DNA of 44,239 nucleotides from Methanobacteriota archaeon (GTDB taxonomy: Archaea; Thermoplasmatota; Thermoplasmata; RBG-16-68-12; SOIM01), in the NCBI GenBank assembly GCA_020345725.1, contig CP070767.1, positions 1,635,139 to 1,679,377 of the forward strand. Direction: 5' to 3'. This document shows positions 8,320 through 17,382 of the stretch, one piece after another; within the stretch, counting starts at the first letter, position 1, and each line of letters opens with the position of its first letter. A model generated the notes under the pieces. That model did no database searches. It had not been told where the DNA came from and saw only the letters and a list, made by a program, of their open reading frames with translations. The position numbers and the translations under genes are program-made.

Positions 8320-11091
8320 TCACTCCATACTCTCCAAGGAAGAGATGACCTTGTCCTTGTCCGCACCAAAAATATCTCTCACTTCATCAGTGAGTCCATC
8401 AAGGTCTTCGAGATTCCCAGACCAATCAATCAGTTCTTCCTCGTAGTGCCTTTCTGTTCTCAGCAGAACCTCCCTGAGGGACTCGATGTTCCTCTTTGTC
8501 TCAGTGCCTGTGTAGACAACGGCTAGATACACAAACTCGCCCCTTTCGATGAGTATTCTCTTCCTTCCGAACTCCATTGTTCTGAGCCTTTCTTGACCGT
8601 CTTGAGTTATCGATCCGTCCGCGTAGTTTTTGATCGCTGTCAGCATGGCCGAGAAGACATCCTCGTCGACTTTTAGGGATTCATGTCTTGTGATATGGTC
8701 AATCAGTTTTCCGCTCTTGTAGATGACATAGGCATCTTCAATCTTCATTGCTCCAAGGTACTTCTTGGCCAGAAGGGCAGCGATTATGGAAGTCAGGATT
8801 GCAGTGATCAGGAGCCATATCCAAGACGCTGTGTCTGGCACAATATCAGATACAGGTGGGATGATTTCTACTTCGAAGCTTGCATATGACGTCCACTCAC
8901 CGTCCGAGACAGTGACCAGGACAAAGTCATGAGTAGCGTCCAGAGGATATTCAAAGACTATGATGCCTCCCACTTCGTATACGTGATTGGGATAGTTGTT
9001 AGCCAGTGTTATCTCCAGGTCTGCAAAGTCATTGTCCACATCATATGCGTACCTACTGAGGTCAAGAGTCCAAGATTGACTGCTGTTGATTATCTGCTTG
9101 GGTATGTCGTCTATTCTAGGTGCATCATTTACAGCAATTACGGTAACAGTTATCCAGCACTCAGCCAGTCCTCCGTATGGATCTGTGGCCCGAAATGTGA
9201 CTCTTTCCGAACCGAACCAATCCTGCTCAGCGGAGAATGAGACATAACCAGTGATGTTGTTGATGCTCACATGGACTTGTTGGTGGCCGTAGCTGTATAT
9301 GAGAAGGTCCCCGTCTCTGTCCCAGAAGGACAGAGATATGTTGAACGCGTCACTCAGTACTGTATCCTCGTAGAACACTCGGTCCTGGGGTGGATTCACA
9401 AGCTCTGGCGGCCAGTCTTCTGATACCGTAATCTGGATGATGTCGGTGTTCATTGACGATCCGTCAGATACTGTGATGGCAACGTCCAAAGTCACACCCT
9501 TCATGCTCTCCGGGAAGTGGATTATCATCACCAGATTGTCTGGAGGACTGAATTGTATGTACAAAGGATAGTTCGTATCGACTGTCAATTCCGAAGGAGG
9601 GTTATCAACGTCTGTAACGTATGGTGAAAGGTCAAAGGTGTACTCATAATCTGGAACACTGGGCGTATCGTAGTGAACGACAAGGTCTGGTACCCCAGAT
9701 ATCTTTGGTGGGTCGTTGACTGGCAGGACAGTCACGATTATCAGATCTTCAGCCCTGGCGTTGTGGGGGTCTATGGCCTTGAAACTTACAGTCTCGACAC
9801 CGAACCAATCACTATCGGCCCAGAAATCGACTGTGTGATCCACATCATCGATTGTGATGTTCACATGAGTATTTCCGTGGACATAGTACAGGCTGTCGTT
9901 GTCAGGATCTGAGAAATAGTCATCCAAGTCGAAGTGGTCACGTAGGATTTGGTCTTCCAATAGGGTCACGTCAGGAAGCTCCCTTTCCAGAACTGGGACA
10001 TTGTCATCCGTCACAGTGATTGCTATCAGCGTTACAGCTTCAAGACCTCCTTCGTCTCGGACTGTGACACGTGGATAAACGGTTGTTCCGAGGAATTCCT
10101 CTGGATACGTGAATGTTATCCATAGACCGTTTACGACAGTATGCTCCATGTCACTGCAAGTTAGATTGAGGTCCAATTTCGGTGTTTCTACATCAAATAC
10201 ATAATCGTAGAAGTGGTAAGGGTACGGAACATCGTAATGAAGCGAGAATGGGGTGATGCTCTCAATCACAGGCCTGTCATTATCTGGTATGATGTTGACC
10301 CAAATGAGTTGAGAGTCCACATTGCCATCACTGTCCTTCAACCATATCGAGGCCGAGTTGTTACCATAGGCATCCTGTACCGTAGTGAAGGTGATTAGAT
10401 GATTCCCGGGGACGTTCTCTCCGGTGATTTGAACTATCGATCGGTCCACTCCAATGAAGTACCAGCTCAGCTCTGTCAGATTGTCCTGCGCATCTGACGC
10501 ATAAGAGCTCAAGTCAAGGACCCAACTGCCATAGTCCTCCCTCTTCTCCTGGTTCGGTATTACTTGTGTTATCGTTGGATTCTGTGGTTCGTCCAGGACA
10601 TTCACTATGGCTGCCCCTACTACATTGCCCTGTGAAGTCGCTGTTATCCTTATCCACCCGTCACTGAGGGTGGCATTGCTCGCTTTGAGCGTGGCATCTG
10701 TCATGGTGGAGCCTATGATTGTACCCGCGTTCGTTTCCCAGCTTGAACTGACTATCGATACTGGATTACCATCCCAATCAAAACCACTTGCCTGGAAGAG
10801 CTGTTCCTGATTCACGTATAGATTGGCCAGACTTGGGGTGAGTATGATGTGATCCAATGCCCCTACTGTCACTGAGAAGTCCCTCGTATTGTTGGAATGT
10901 CCCAATCCGTCGTCACAACTCACATTGCCACTCCCGATTGTTGTGGCATCAAAAGTCCCAAATACACTTGGACCGATGGGTATGGTGCCTATCCCCCCAT
11001 TCACAAACCAGGATACGCTTGCTGGACCTATGATGTTGTCATCAGAGTCATAGTGGTAGGCATCGAAGACCATCGTGTCGTCCGCGGTCAT
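8320..11091 (-). CDS. Giant surface protein A, C-terminal part (downstream of in-frame TAG)
   Basis: This is the 923-codon segment from the first ATG after the amber codon; the frame is open back to 11313 and is the same frame as the upstream part. It carries an Ig-like repeat, cadherin-like repeats with VNDPP/VNDAP linkers, a transmembrane helix (about 757-780) and the cytoplasmic longin/roadblock-like domain (about 782-895), with motifs MEFGRKRILIERGE and EDVFSAMLTAI closely matching protein B. It has no signal peptide, so on its own it could not be exported in the expected topology. It therefore makes sense only as the C-terminal part of one 2234-codon protein starting at 15024. It ends in TGA, 128 nt before the next GTPase gene. 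Confidence 0.85.
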   Translation of the reverse strand: MTADDTMVFDAYHYDSDDNIIGPASVSWFVNGGIGTIPIGPSVFGTFDATTIGSGNVSCDDGLGHSNNTRDFSVTVGALDHIILTPSLANLYVNQEQLFQASGFDWDGNPVSIVSSSWETNAGTIIGSTMTDATLKASNATLSDGWIRITATSQGNVVGAAIVNVLDEPQNPTITQVIPNQEKREDYGSWVLDLSSYASDAQDNLTELSWYFIGVDRSIVQITGENVPGNHLITFTTVQDAYGNNSASIWLKDSDGNVDSQLIWVNIIPDNDRPVIESITPFSLHYDVPYPYHFYDYVFDVETPKLDLNLTCSDMEHTVVNGLWITFTYPEEFLGTTVYPRVTVRDEGGLEAVTLIAITVTDDNVPVLERELPDVTLLEDQILRDHFDLDDYFSDPDNDSLYYVHGNTHVNITIDDVDHTVDFWADSDWFGVETVSFKAIDPHNARAEDLIIVTVLPVNDPPKISGVPDLVVHYDTPSVPDYEYTFDLSPYVTDVDNPPSELTVDTNYPLYIQFSPPDNLVMIIHFPESMKGVTLDVAITVSDGSSMNTDIIQITVSEDWPPELVNPPQDRVFYEDTVLSDAFNISLSFWDRDGDLLIYSYGHQQVHVSINNITGYVSFSAEQDWFGSERVTFRATDPYGGLAECWITVTVIAVNDAPRIDDIPKQIINSSQSWTLDLSRYAYDVDNDFADLEITLANNYPNHVYEVGGIIVFEYPLDATHDFVLVTVSDGEWTSYASFEVEIIPPVSDIVPDTASWIWLLITAILTSIIAALLAKKYLGAMKIEDAYVIYKSGKLIDHITRHESLKVDEDVFSAMLTAIKNYADGSITQDGQERLRTMEFGRKRILIERGEFVYLAVVYTGTETKRNIESLREVLLRTERHYEEELIDWSGNLEDLDGLTDEVRDIFGADKDKVISSLESME

Positions 11092-11313
11092 TGTCCCCGG
11101 GTCCCATGGTACTATCCCGGCCCTTGAGATCGACCCGACCGTTACAATGATGTCGTCAGTCGTATTGGAGTGTCCGTTGCCATCGTCAGCCGTGACATTT
11201 CCCAGGCCTGGTGTGGTTGCCGAGAAGAGAGAGGAATCACTGGGTCCTGGATTAATCGTTCCAATCCCTCCCGAGATCGTCCAATTGACATTAACTGGCC
11301 CAACTAGATTGTT

Positions 11314-11316
11314 CTA
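11314..11316 (-). other. In-frame amber (TAG) codon splitting giant protein A
   Basis: The minus strand reads GAT TCG TAG AAC AAT. Frame and homology continue without a gap across it: the flanking residues GYDS-stop-NNLVGP align with GHDWRGNPLGP in protein B and with YDSDDN in sister repeats. Possible causes are a nonsense mutation, an assembly error, or stop-codon readthrough. Confidence 0.9.
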
Positions 11317-14300
11317 CGAATCATAGCCCGTTGCAGTGAACAGAACATCATCGTCAGTTGTCAATGGGGAAACCTGCCAAGGATTCACAGCAATCCTGCT
11401 GATCGCTCCCGGTAGAATCGTGACCGCAGTATAGTTAGAGATGGTGTTGTTAGTATTGTTACAGTAAACTCTCCAGGAACCAGCAGCTCCTGGCTCATAT
11501 AGACCAGTCGGACTGATGACTCCCATAAGATCCGTTGTCGACCAGTTCGCTTGGAAAGACATCGGTGTGTGGTCCGCAGCATGTCCGACTGCGTCCAAGT
11601 CAACCCATTCATCAGCAGTTCCTGTCCATGTATCCAGCGACATATGGATATGGTCGAGTGGTCCCGCTGTCTGAACCCAGTATAGAAGCTTCATCTCTGA
11701 AAGCTCTGGAGAGACAGATCCATTGTCCGTTCCTAGAATTGCCTTGAACCTTATCTTAGGTATTGGCACGAGACTCAGATTCTCGCCAGGCATTGTGCTG
11801 GTCCATAATCCTCCTGAGTCTGTTGAATAGAAGAATTCTATGGATGTGTTGTCTTGGGTGGTCGCATTTGCATCGAACACATCCCAAACGGTGATGTTTG
11901 TTGGAATGAAGTCAATTGTCTCTACCTCCCCATTCTTGTAGTGATGCCAGTATGAGATGCTGACGTCCGAGACTGAAGGATTGTTTGCTGGAATCGTTGT
12001 GACGAGATAAACCTTGTATTGGAGGTACTGTGCCACAGGGCTTTGAATTGGTTCTCCTGAAGCAATGGAATAAGGCGACCATGATGACCAATTACCGTCA
12101 ATAGCAGGCGTTGAACCACTTCTAGTTCCGATAGCTACGATCGTCCCTGGCGGTTCTGCAGCGCTCCAGCTGATATCCCCCCAGATGACGGTGTGGGTAG
12201 CATCGTAGATTTCCGAATGGAATATTCCGTTTGCCCAGTCTTGAGCTGTCCCCCACATTGTGACATTGTCAAGCAGAAGAACCAGCTTTGAGGGGCCAGT
12301 TGTGTTTGTCCCAAGGTGTAGCTGGAAACTGATATTGTGAATCCCAGGATCAACCAGATGCTTGCTGACGTTCGCTTTTTCCATCTTCCACGCGACGACA
12401 GACAGATTGAACCTGGTCCACACCGGAACTGAATCGATGACAACGGTTAGATCGACAACCGTGAGGCCATCCTGGCCTTCAATCCAATTGTCAAATGTCA
12501 GTTGGATATCTCTCCAACTCACGCAGATGTCTGATAGGATTGGTGTTTCACCTGGATCATTAGTATTCAGAATGACCCTGTATTGGATGTAGGGTGCAGG
12601 GGAAGATTTAATCAGTTGACCCGATGAGTTCGTGTAGGAGATTGCAGGTTTCCAGGACTCCCACTGGTCAGGATTTAGAATCGGGTCAGGATCCGTTCCA
12701 GTTCTTGTCTGAATGATTAGGTCGGTTACACTGGGTTGGATTGTCCCGGTCCACTGGATATAAGCATCAAGCTTATCTGGATTGTAATACTCCACAGAAG
12801 AAAGGTAGGTCCCGGTCAGTTGATAGACTCTCGCGCTCACATTCAGCAGGAGTTCTGGCCAGTCGGCAGGATTGAGCGAATCGCTGCTGGCAAATCTGTA
12901 TGGGGACTGGTTGTCTCCTCCCACTGCCCTCAGCAGCAATCCATAGTTCGGATAATCACCGTCCACCCATCCTTGTACGAGTTCGGTGATGTTCCATTCC
13001 ACCCAGCCGAGATTGCCCGACAGGATCGTTATGGTATCATAGGGCCAGAGGTTGACGTCCCCACCTTCTCTTGTCCAGCGTTGACCAATCATCCTCTCAT
13101 TCCAAGTGGCGGTCATCTCATCCCAGGGACTGAGTAGCCTGTAAACTGTGACGGTTAAATCTGACATCCCAAAGTCCTGGAAGAAGTAGAGTCTCAACAA
13201 AGCTGAGTTCACCGAGACTATTGGAAGTGATCTAAGGTTGAAGTCCAGTATAGCCCTTGATTCTACCCCCATAATCGGATCATAGCTCAGCTCAAGAAAC
13301 GGAGAAATACCGAAGTTCTGGTCGGGCAAGTTCTCAATCAGAGTAGTATCCTTCATGATCAACGGGTCGGGTTTGAATGGTATGGTCCTTGTATCGGACA
13401 TACTTTGGAGAACCACATCCCCTGGGCTGAGGTCGATATCCACTGTCGAGACGTTCCCTCGCTTGAAGTCATCCTGAGTCGTGTCAAAGAACCCTGTCCT
13501 GATGCTCTTGGAGAACGTCTGGTTGAGGTAGGCGGTCTCACTGAAAGACTCCAACTCTATTGTGATCCATACCCTATCGAATGCCACGAACCTATTTCTT
13601 GCGATATCATCGTTCATGAAGAATATCTGTATTGTTGTAACATCAAGCCAGGTCCAAGAATCGCATGCACTTGTAATGTCGTAGGACTTGTTCGTATCCA
13701 TAATCTCGAATGGAAGTGGCTGTATCTCTGTGACCCTTCTTATCCCCCAGCAGTCAATGTATTCGATAGCGTTGTATCCGTGATAGTCCGGAGCTTCAAC
13801 CATGTATTTTGCATTGAGAGTGACCTTCTCAATGTTGCCAGAAAGACCTGCCGTGTCAAAGGTGTCAATGAACATGTCCTGTGTAGGTCGGACTACAAAT
13901 CTGAAACCATCGTCCCATCTAGTCTCATCAACGGGATCTCCATCTCCTCCCGTTCCTCCACCACTCCTGGGGAGAGCTTCCGCGCTTGAATTCGGATGGG
14001 AATCGGCTGTATGCTCAAACAGCACGTTCTGTTCGAGTGGGTTCCAGCCAACCATGATGCTTGGACTTCGGTCATAAGTCCAATTCAAATCAGTGGAGAA
14101 TGCTCCGTTCTGGACTAGGTCCAAAGACGAGAAGTTCACAATGAGCCTGGGATGTCTGTCTGGGAATCCTGCATCATCACTGCTGTAGAAGGCAGGATCG
14201 ACTCCAGAATCAGTTGAATCGTTAACTTGTTTCAGCAGTAGGCCGAGATTGGCATAACTTCCATCTAACCAGGATTGCAGAAGCGGAGTGACATCCCAGC

Positions 14301-15024
14301 TGATCCATCCAAAAACCCCGTCTTGGAGAGTTTGGACATCATAATTGAAAGGATCGAAATCCCCTCCCGCTGTTGTCCATGGATGGGTGCCATCATAGTC
14401 GTTGTATGTTAGGCCCATCTCGGACCACCAGTGTGTGGTCCTGTGAACGCTGACACTGGTGGGGTTTCCAGCAATGCTCTGATAGTAATACAGCTGGAGG
14501 GTAGCTTGGGAAATCGTCGAAGTAGGAGGCAGAGAAGATAGGTTGAATTGGATGAAGCTTCTCTTGATGATATTCGGGGCCCCACCCACAAGCCGAAGCT
14601 GATTGGAAGTCCCGTAGTTCATATTCTGACCTCCACCGCTCATTATGTAGGAATCCTTGATATCGAGAGGGCCTGGCTGTATTATCCGGGTAAGAGTGGT
14701 CGGTGTGGAAGTGTTTTCTAGCCTAATCTCTCCGGGTTGCGTTGTTGTGTCTATGTTAATTGTCTGGGTAGCACTCTCAAAATCAGATTGGGAGGTCTGG
14801 TTCCACCATTCAACGCCTGAGTCAAGTAGTACCGAATTATTGCTCACTGTGGTGTTTGTGAACGTATAGTTTGTGACATTCTGGAAGTCCCAGACGGATT
14901 CGAACAACCCACTGCCATGATCCAGGATTCTCGGATCACCTTGAGAATCTTCGGTCATTCTAACGGCGGATGACAAGATCATCAGTGCGATTAGAAACAG
15001 TATTTGAAACCTGGTCTTCGGCAT
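11314..15024 (-). CDS. Giant surface protein A, N-terminal part (ends at in-frame TAG)
   Basis: The ATG at 15024 is preferred over the in-frame ATG at 15054 because it has GGTGA 7 nt upstream and gives a compact signal peptide starting MPKTRFQILFLIALMI. The 1236 codons contain a DNRLRE-type domain (about 120-300), a beta domain, a second DNRLRE-type domain (about 555-730, with the typical WDEMTATWNER and GDYPNYGLLL motifs), fibronectin-like segments with WGDISW/GWSP motifs, and the beginning of the Ig-like repeats. The frame then meets TAG, so as written it is a secreted fragment without an anchor. DNRLRE domains are common in archaeal surface proteins. The gene lies 120 nt after Ras-like GTPase 2 and may be co-transcribed with it. 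Confidence 0.88.
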   Translation of the reverse strand: MPKTRFQILFLIALMILSSAVRMTEDSQGDPRILDHGSGLFESVWDFQNVTNYTFTNTTVSNNSVLLDSGVEWWNQTSQSDFESATQTINIDTTTQPGEIRLENTSTPTTLTRIIQPGPLDIKDSYIMSGGGQNMNYGTSNQLRLVGGAPNIIKRSFIQFNLSSLPPTSTISQATLQLYYYQSIAGNPTSVSVHRTTHWWSEMGLTYNDYDGTHPWTTAGGDFDPFNYDVQTLQDGVFGWISWDVTPLLQSWLDGSYANLGLLLKQVNDSTDSGVDPAFYSSDDAGFPDRHPRLIVNFSSLDLVQNGAFSTDLNWTYDRSPSIMVGWNPLEQNVLFEHTADSHPNSSAEALPRSGGGTGGDGDPVDETRWDDGFRFVVRPTQDMFIDTFDTAGLSGNIEKVTLNAKYMVEAPDYHGYNAIEYIDCWGIRRVTEIQPLPFEIMDTNKSYDITSACDSWTWLDVTTIQIFFMNDDIARNRFVAFDRVWITIELESFSETAYLNQTFSKSIRTGFFDTTQDDFKRGNVSTVDIDLSPGDVVLQSMSDTRTIPFKPDPLIMKDTTLIENLPDQNFGISPFLELSYDPIMGVESRAILDFNLRSLPIVSVNSALLRLYFFQDFGMSDLTVTVYRLLSPWDEMTATWNERMIGQRWTREGGDVNLWPYDTITILSGNLGWVEWNITELVQGWVDGDYPNYGLLLRAVGGDNQSPYRFASSDSLNPADWPELLLNVSARVYQLTGTYLSSVEYYNPDKLDAYIQWTGTIQPSVTDLIIQTRTGTDPDPILNPDQWESWKPAISYTNSSGQLIKSSPAPYIQYRVILNTNDPGETPILSDICVSWRDIQLTFDNWIEGQDGLTVVDLTVVIDSVPVWTRFNLSVVAWKMEKANVSKHLVDPGIHNISFQLHLGTNTTGPSKLVLLLDNVTMWGTAQDWANGIFHSEIYDATHTVIWGDISWSAAEPPGTIVAIGTRSGSTPAIDGNWSSWSPYSIASGEPIQSPVAQYLQYKVYLVTTIPANNPSVSDVSISYWHHYKNGEVETIDFIPTNITVWDVFDANATTQDNTSIEFFYSTDSGGLWTSTMPGENLSLVPIPKIRFKAILGTDNGSVSPELSEMKLLYWVQTAGPLDHIHMSLDTWTGTADEWVDLDAVGHAADHTPMSFQANWSTTDLMGVISPTGLYEPGAAGSWRVYCNNTNNTISNYTAVTILPGAISRIAVNPWQVSPLTTDDDVLFTATGYDS

Positions 15025-15144
15025 CGCCGATTCACCTGTGCATCCTGAATTCATTGCTGTCTCACATTCCTTTCTCAGAATCGGATATTTGTAGTCCAGA
15101 AGCGTTGAAATAACTGCGTTCGCTATTATCGAAAATGAAAATTA

Positions 15145-15744
15145 TCACGATTCTTCGGCTACCGCTCTTGAAGGAACCTTCTGCTGTGCTTTCATGGCTT
15201 TTCGATGTTCCACGATCGTCTTTGCCAGATAATCAAAGAGATCCTCTACATTCTCCCCAGTCTTTGCACTTGTGAAAACAATCTCTGCGTTGTACTTCTC
15301 CATAAGTTCCTTCAGGTCGGGTTCCTTCACTGTTATGCTGGTCTGTAAGTCATTCTTGTTAGCCGCTGCAACGACTGGCACAGTACCTGCAATTTCTTGA
15401 ACTCTCTCTAGCCAGTCCTGCAGTCCTTTCACTGTTTCTTCCCTTGTCAAGTCGCAGACAGCGATTATTCCGTCCACACCGAAGAAGTAAGCCTCCTGTA
15501 ACAACCTTCGGAAACCATGCTGACCCATTATGTCCCAAATCGCCATGTCGATTTCAGTATCATATCCACCTTCAGAACCCGGTATTTTCATTTCCTTTTT
15601 GGAGATCTTGGTGCCAATGGTTGTGAGATACTTGTCGCTGAACTCATCAAACAAGAATTTCCTGACTAGGCTGGTCTTCCCCACAGCACCGTCTCCCACG
15701 AGACAGATTTTCAGTTTGAGCCGGTTTCCATATTCTATAGGCAT
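15145..15744 (-). CDS. Ras-like small GTPase 2
   Basis: A protein of 199 residues from the ATG at 15744. A longer TTG start at 15786 is rejected because it lies upstream of the transcription start predicted from the TATA box at 15789-15797. G boxes: GDGAVGKTS, switch I TIGTK, G3 WDIMGQHGF, G4 NKND, G5 TSAKTGE. As in its paralogue at 7589, the catalytic Gln is kept, the residue after it is altered (His), and the protein ends without a cysteine. It is followed on the same strand by giant surface protein A. It is probably a molecular switch acting at the membrane through the cytoplasmic domain of that protein (inference). Both GTPases share the switch II motif GF-R-LLQEAYF. Confidence 0.94.
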   Translation of the reverse strand: MPIEYGNRLKLKICLVGDGAVGKTSLVRKFLFDEFSDKYLTTIGTKISKKEMKIPGSEGGYDTEIDMAIWDIMGQHGFRRLLQEAYFFGVDGIIAVCDLTREETVKGLQDWLERVQEIAGTVPVVAAANKNDLQTSITVKEPDLKELMEKYNAEIVFTSAKTGENVEDLFDYLAKTIVEHRKAMKAQQKVPSRAVAEES

Positions 15745-15788
15745 ATTCTCTACATTCCTTGGAACTTGAGTGATAACCCTTTTCAAAA

Positions 15789-15797
15789 CCTTATAAC
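15789..15797 (-). promoter_or_regulatory. TATA box of Ras-like GTPase 2
   Basis: The minus strand reads AAGCGTTATAAGG, a good BRE/TATA pair. Transcription would start near 15767, leaving a leader of about 23 nt before the ATG at 15744. This decides the start codon of the gene. Confidence 0.65.
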
Positions 15798-15863
15798 GCT
15801 TTTCTCGGAGTTATCATGTTTGATAACCGATGGCCATCTCACTGGTGTTCATTTCCCAATAAC

Positions 15864-15871
15864 TTTAATAG
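15864..15871 (+). promoter_or_regulatory. Putative TATA box of the CAU tRNA
   Basis: The sequence CTTTAATAGG lies about 60 nt upstream of the tRNA 5' end. It predicts a short 5' leader of about 30 nt to be removed by RNase P. Confidence 0.45.
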
Positions 15872-15928
15872 GCTCTTTGAGTATTGAGCGGTCGCCTGGG
15901 CTCCGACTCTGAATGGATGCTCGGGTGC

Positions 15929-16039
15929 GGGCCCGTAGCTTAGCCTGGTGGAGCGTCTGGCTCATAACCAGATGGTCGTCGGTTCGAAATGCACGTTGAC
16001 TGTTGATCGGTCCTTGCTACGAAAATCCGACCGGGCCCA
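15929..16039 (+). tRNA. tRNA with CAU anticodon (elongator Met or Ile2), T-loop intron
   Basis: The acceptor stem GGGCCCG pairs perfectly with CGGGCCC (16032-16038), with discriminator A at 16039. The D arm is 15938-15954. The anticodon stem TCTGG/CCAGA encloses CTCATAA, with CAT at 15963-15965. The T stem GTCGG/CCGAC spans 15978-15982 and 16027-16031. A 37-nt intron (15989-16025) lies in the T loop; its removal restores the standard loop TTCGAAT and a 74-nt tRNA without encoded CCA. G1-C72 and the absence of the GGG/CCC anticodon stem argue against initiator tRNA. Whether it is elongator Met or Ile2 (the TiaS substrate) cannot be decided here. Confidence 0.92.
15989..16025 (+). other. 37-nt tRNA intron at position 59/60
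   Basis: The junctions form a clean bulge-helix-bulge: outer helix is the T stem, the 3-nt bulge AAT (16024-16026) precedes exon 2, the 4-bp helix is TTCG (15983-15986) with CGAA (16020-16023), and the 3-nt bulge AAA (15987-15989) follows exon 1. Cutting after the second base of each bulge gives this intron. An internal hairpin GACTG/CGGTC fits inside. The splicing endonuclease EndA is the expected enzyme. Confidence 0.85.
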
Positions 16040-16042
16040 TTT

Positions 16043-17380
16043 CTACTTCCCTGTTACCGACAATCTACTTATCTTGATGTGAGGAAGGGTGAAGCTCAGA
16101 ATCGTTTCTCTCTCCTCGGACACGGACTCGATTTCCTTCATTATCTCGAAAACGTTTCCCGAAATCAGGGTATCAGTAACGGGCTGGATGATTTCTCCAT
16201 TTTCGATAAGGAATCCACCCTTCACCACGGCAGAGAAATCTCCACTCACAGTTTCTGGAAAACCTGAAAGACTTCTTACAACTATGCCATGCTTTGTTTC
16301 GCTCACCATTTCCTCAAAGCTCGACTCACCGCCCTTCATTATGAAGTTGGTCGTTCCAACCGTCGGAGGTCGTCTGTAGTCACCCGAGGCATTTCCAGTG
16401 CTATGACTATCTCCTTTGTTTGCAGTCTTTGTGTTGTGGATGAAGGACTTCAACTTCCCCTTCTCAATTAGAGTGTTTGGACGATGAGGTAGGCCCTCTC
16501 TGTCGAAGGCCGAGGTTGAGAAGCCATCTGCCAGTAGACCATCGTCCTTTATTGTGAGGTCCGCAGAAACCACCTCCTTTTCAATCCGGTCAGCGAATTT
16601 GCTCATCCCCTTCTGCACATTATCGGAGTTGACTGCCTGGCTTACAACCGAGCCAAGAAGGGCTCTCCCCACATCCGGCCCCAGTATGGCAGGCCCTTCG
16701 AAGCTCTCGACACTTTTGGCCCCAAGCGAAGATATCACCCTTTCCGCAAAACTCTCGGCCACCTTGTTGATATCAACCTTTCCGACCTGATGAGTGAAGT
16801 CAATCGCGAAATCCAAATTGGAGACTTCCTGTCCGTCAATAGCCATTCCGAACAGATAATACAGGAAGTTGCTGGTCTTCTCCTCTGCCTCCACACCTCT
16901 CGAATTCACAATTGCTTCCTCACCCTTCGTTGCTGTGAACACACCTGACTCAATAGTTACTCTTTCATCGAAGTCTCTTGCGACGTTGAGCAACTCGGCC
17001 GCCAATCGTAGAGCATCTTCAGTCTGGAACCCCTCGCTCTCCGGGTCATACAACCCTTCAAGCCTTTTCAACGGAGCACTATCCGGCAATTCGTTCCACG
17101 GTTCAGACGGTGCATGACCTGCCAGCCGGAGAGCTCTCTCTATTGCCTTCTCGACCTCTTCCTCGTCGATGCTGTTTGTTGACGCAAAACCCAATCCGTT
17201 GTTCTTGAAGACCCTGAGACCCAATCCAGAGACTACTTCAGCGCTCCCAAGGTGTATGTCATTGTTCTCCAGAGTGACTTCAGTGTTATCCCCTTTCAAC
17301 AGAAAGATCTCTGCCTCGTCAGCGCCAAGTTCCAGCGCCCTCTTGATACCAAAATCGGCAAAGGAAAGCAGATCGCTCAT
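16043..17380 (-). CDS. pmbA: TldE/PmbA-family protease subunit
   Basis: A protein of 445 residues matching the PmbA/TldE family end to end: an N-terminal domain with the GADEAEIF motif, a central region with GPAILGPDVGRALL, and a C-terminal domain with the typical SGNVFEIMKEI and GGFLIENGEI strands. It lacks the HExxxH motif, as expected for the non-zinc partner of the TldD/TldE heterodimer, which degrades or matures peptides in the cytosol. The ATG lies 2 nt after the TAG of tldD, so the two are an operon with coupled translation. Its stop lies 4 nt from the 3' end of the convergent tRNA gene. Confidence 0.95.
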   Translation of the reverse strand: MSDLLSFADFGIKRALELGADEAEIFLLKGDNTEVTLENNDIHLGSAEVVSGLGLRVFKNNGLGFASTNSIDEEEVEKAIERALRLAGHAPSEPWNELPDSAPLKRLEGLYDPESEGFQTEDALRLAAELLNVARDFDERVTIESGVFTATKGEEAIVNSRGVEAEEKTSNFLYYLFGMAIDGQEVSNLDFAIDFTHQVGKVDINKVAESFAERVISSLGAKSVESFEGPAILGPDVGRALLGSVVSQAVNSDNVQKGMSKFADRIEKEVVSADLTIKDDGLLADGFSTSAFDREGLPHRPNTLIEKGKLKSFIHNTKTANKGDSHSTGNASGDYRRPPTVGTTNFIMKGGESSFEEMVSETKHGIVVRSLSGFPETVSGDFSAVVKGGFLIENGEIIQPVTDTLISGNVFEIMKEIESVSEERETILSFTLPHIKISRLSVTGK

Positions 17381-17382
17381 GG

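Noticed and set aside
11314-11316. Pyrrolysine at the amber codon
   Set aside because: TAG ends several ordinary genes here, no pyl genes are in the window, and surface stalk repeats are not known Pyl sites. Not excluded, only unsupported.
2536-15024. CRISPR array or DNA-level tandem repeats in the giant genes
   Set aside because: The repeats are at protein-domain level with diverged DNA; no regularly spaced identical units.
15745-15786. TTG start adding 14 residues to Ras-like GTPase 2
   Set aside because: It lies upstream of the transcription start predicted from the TATA box at 15789-15797.
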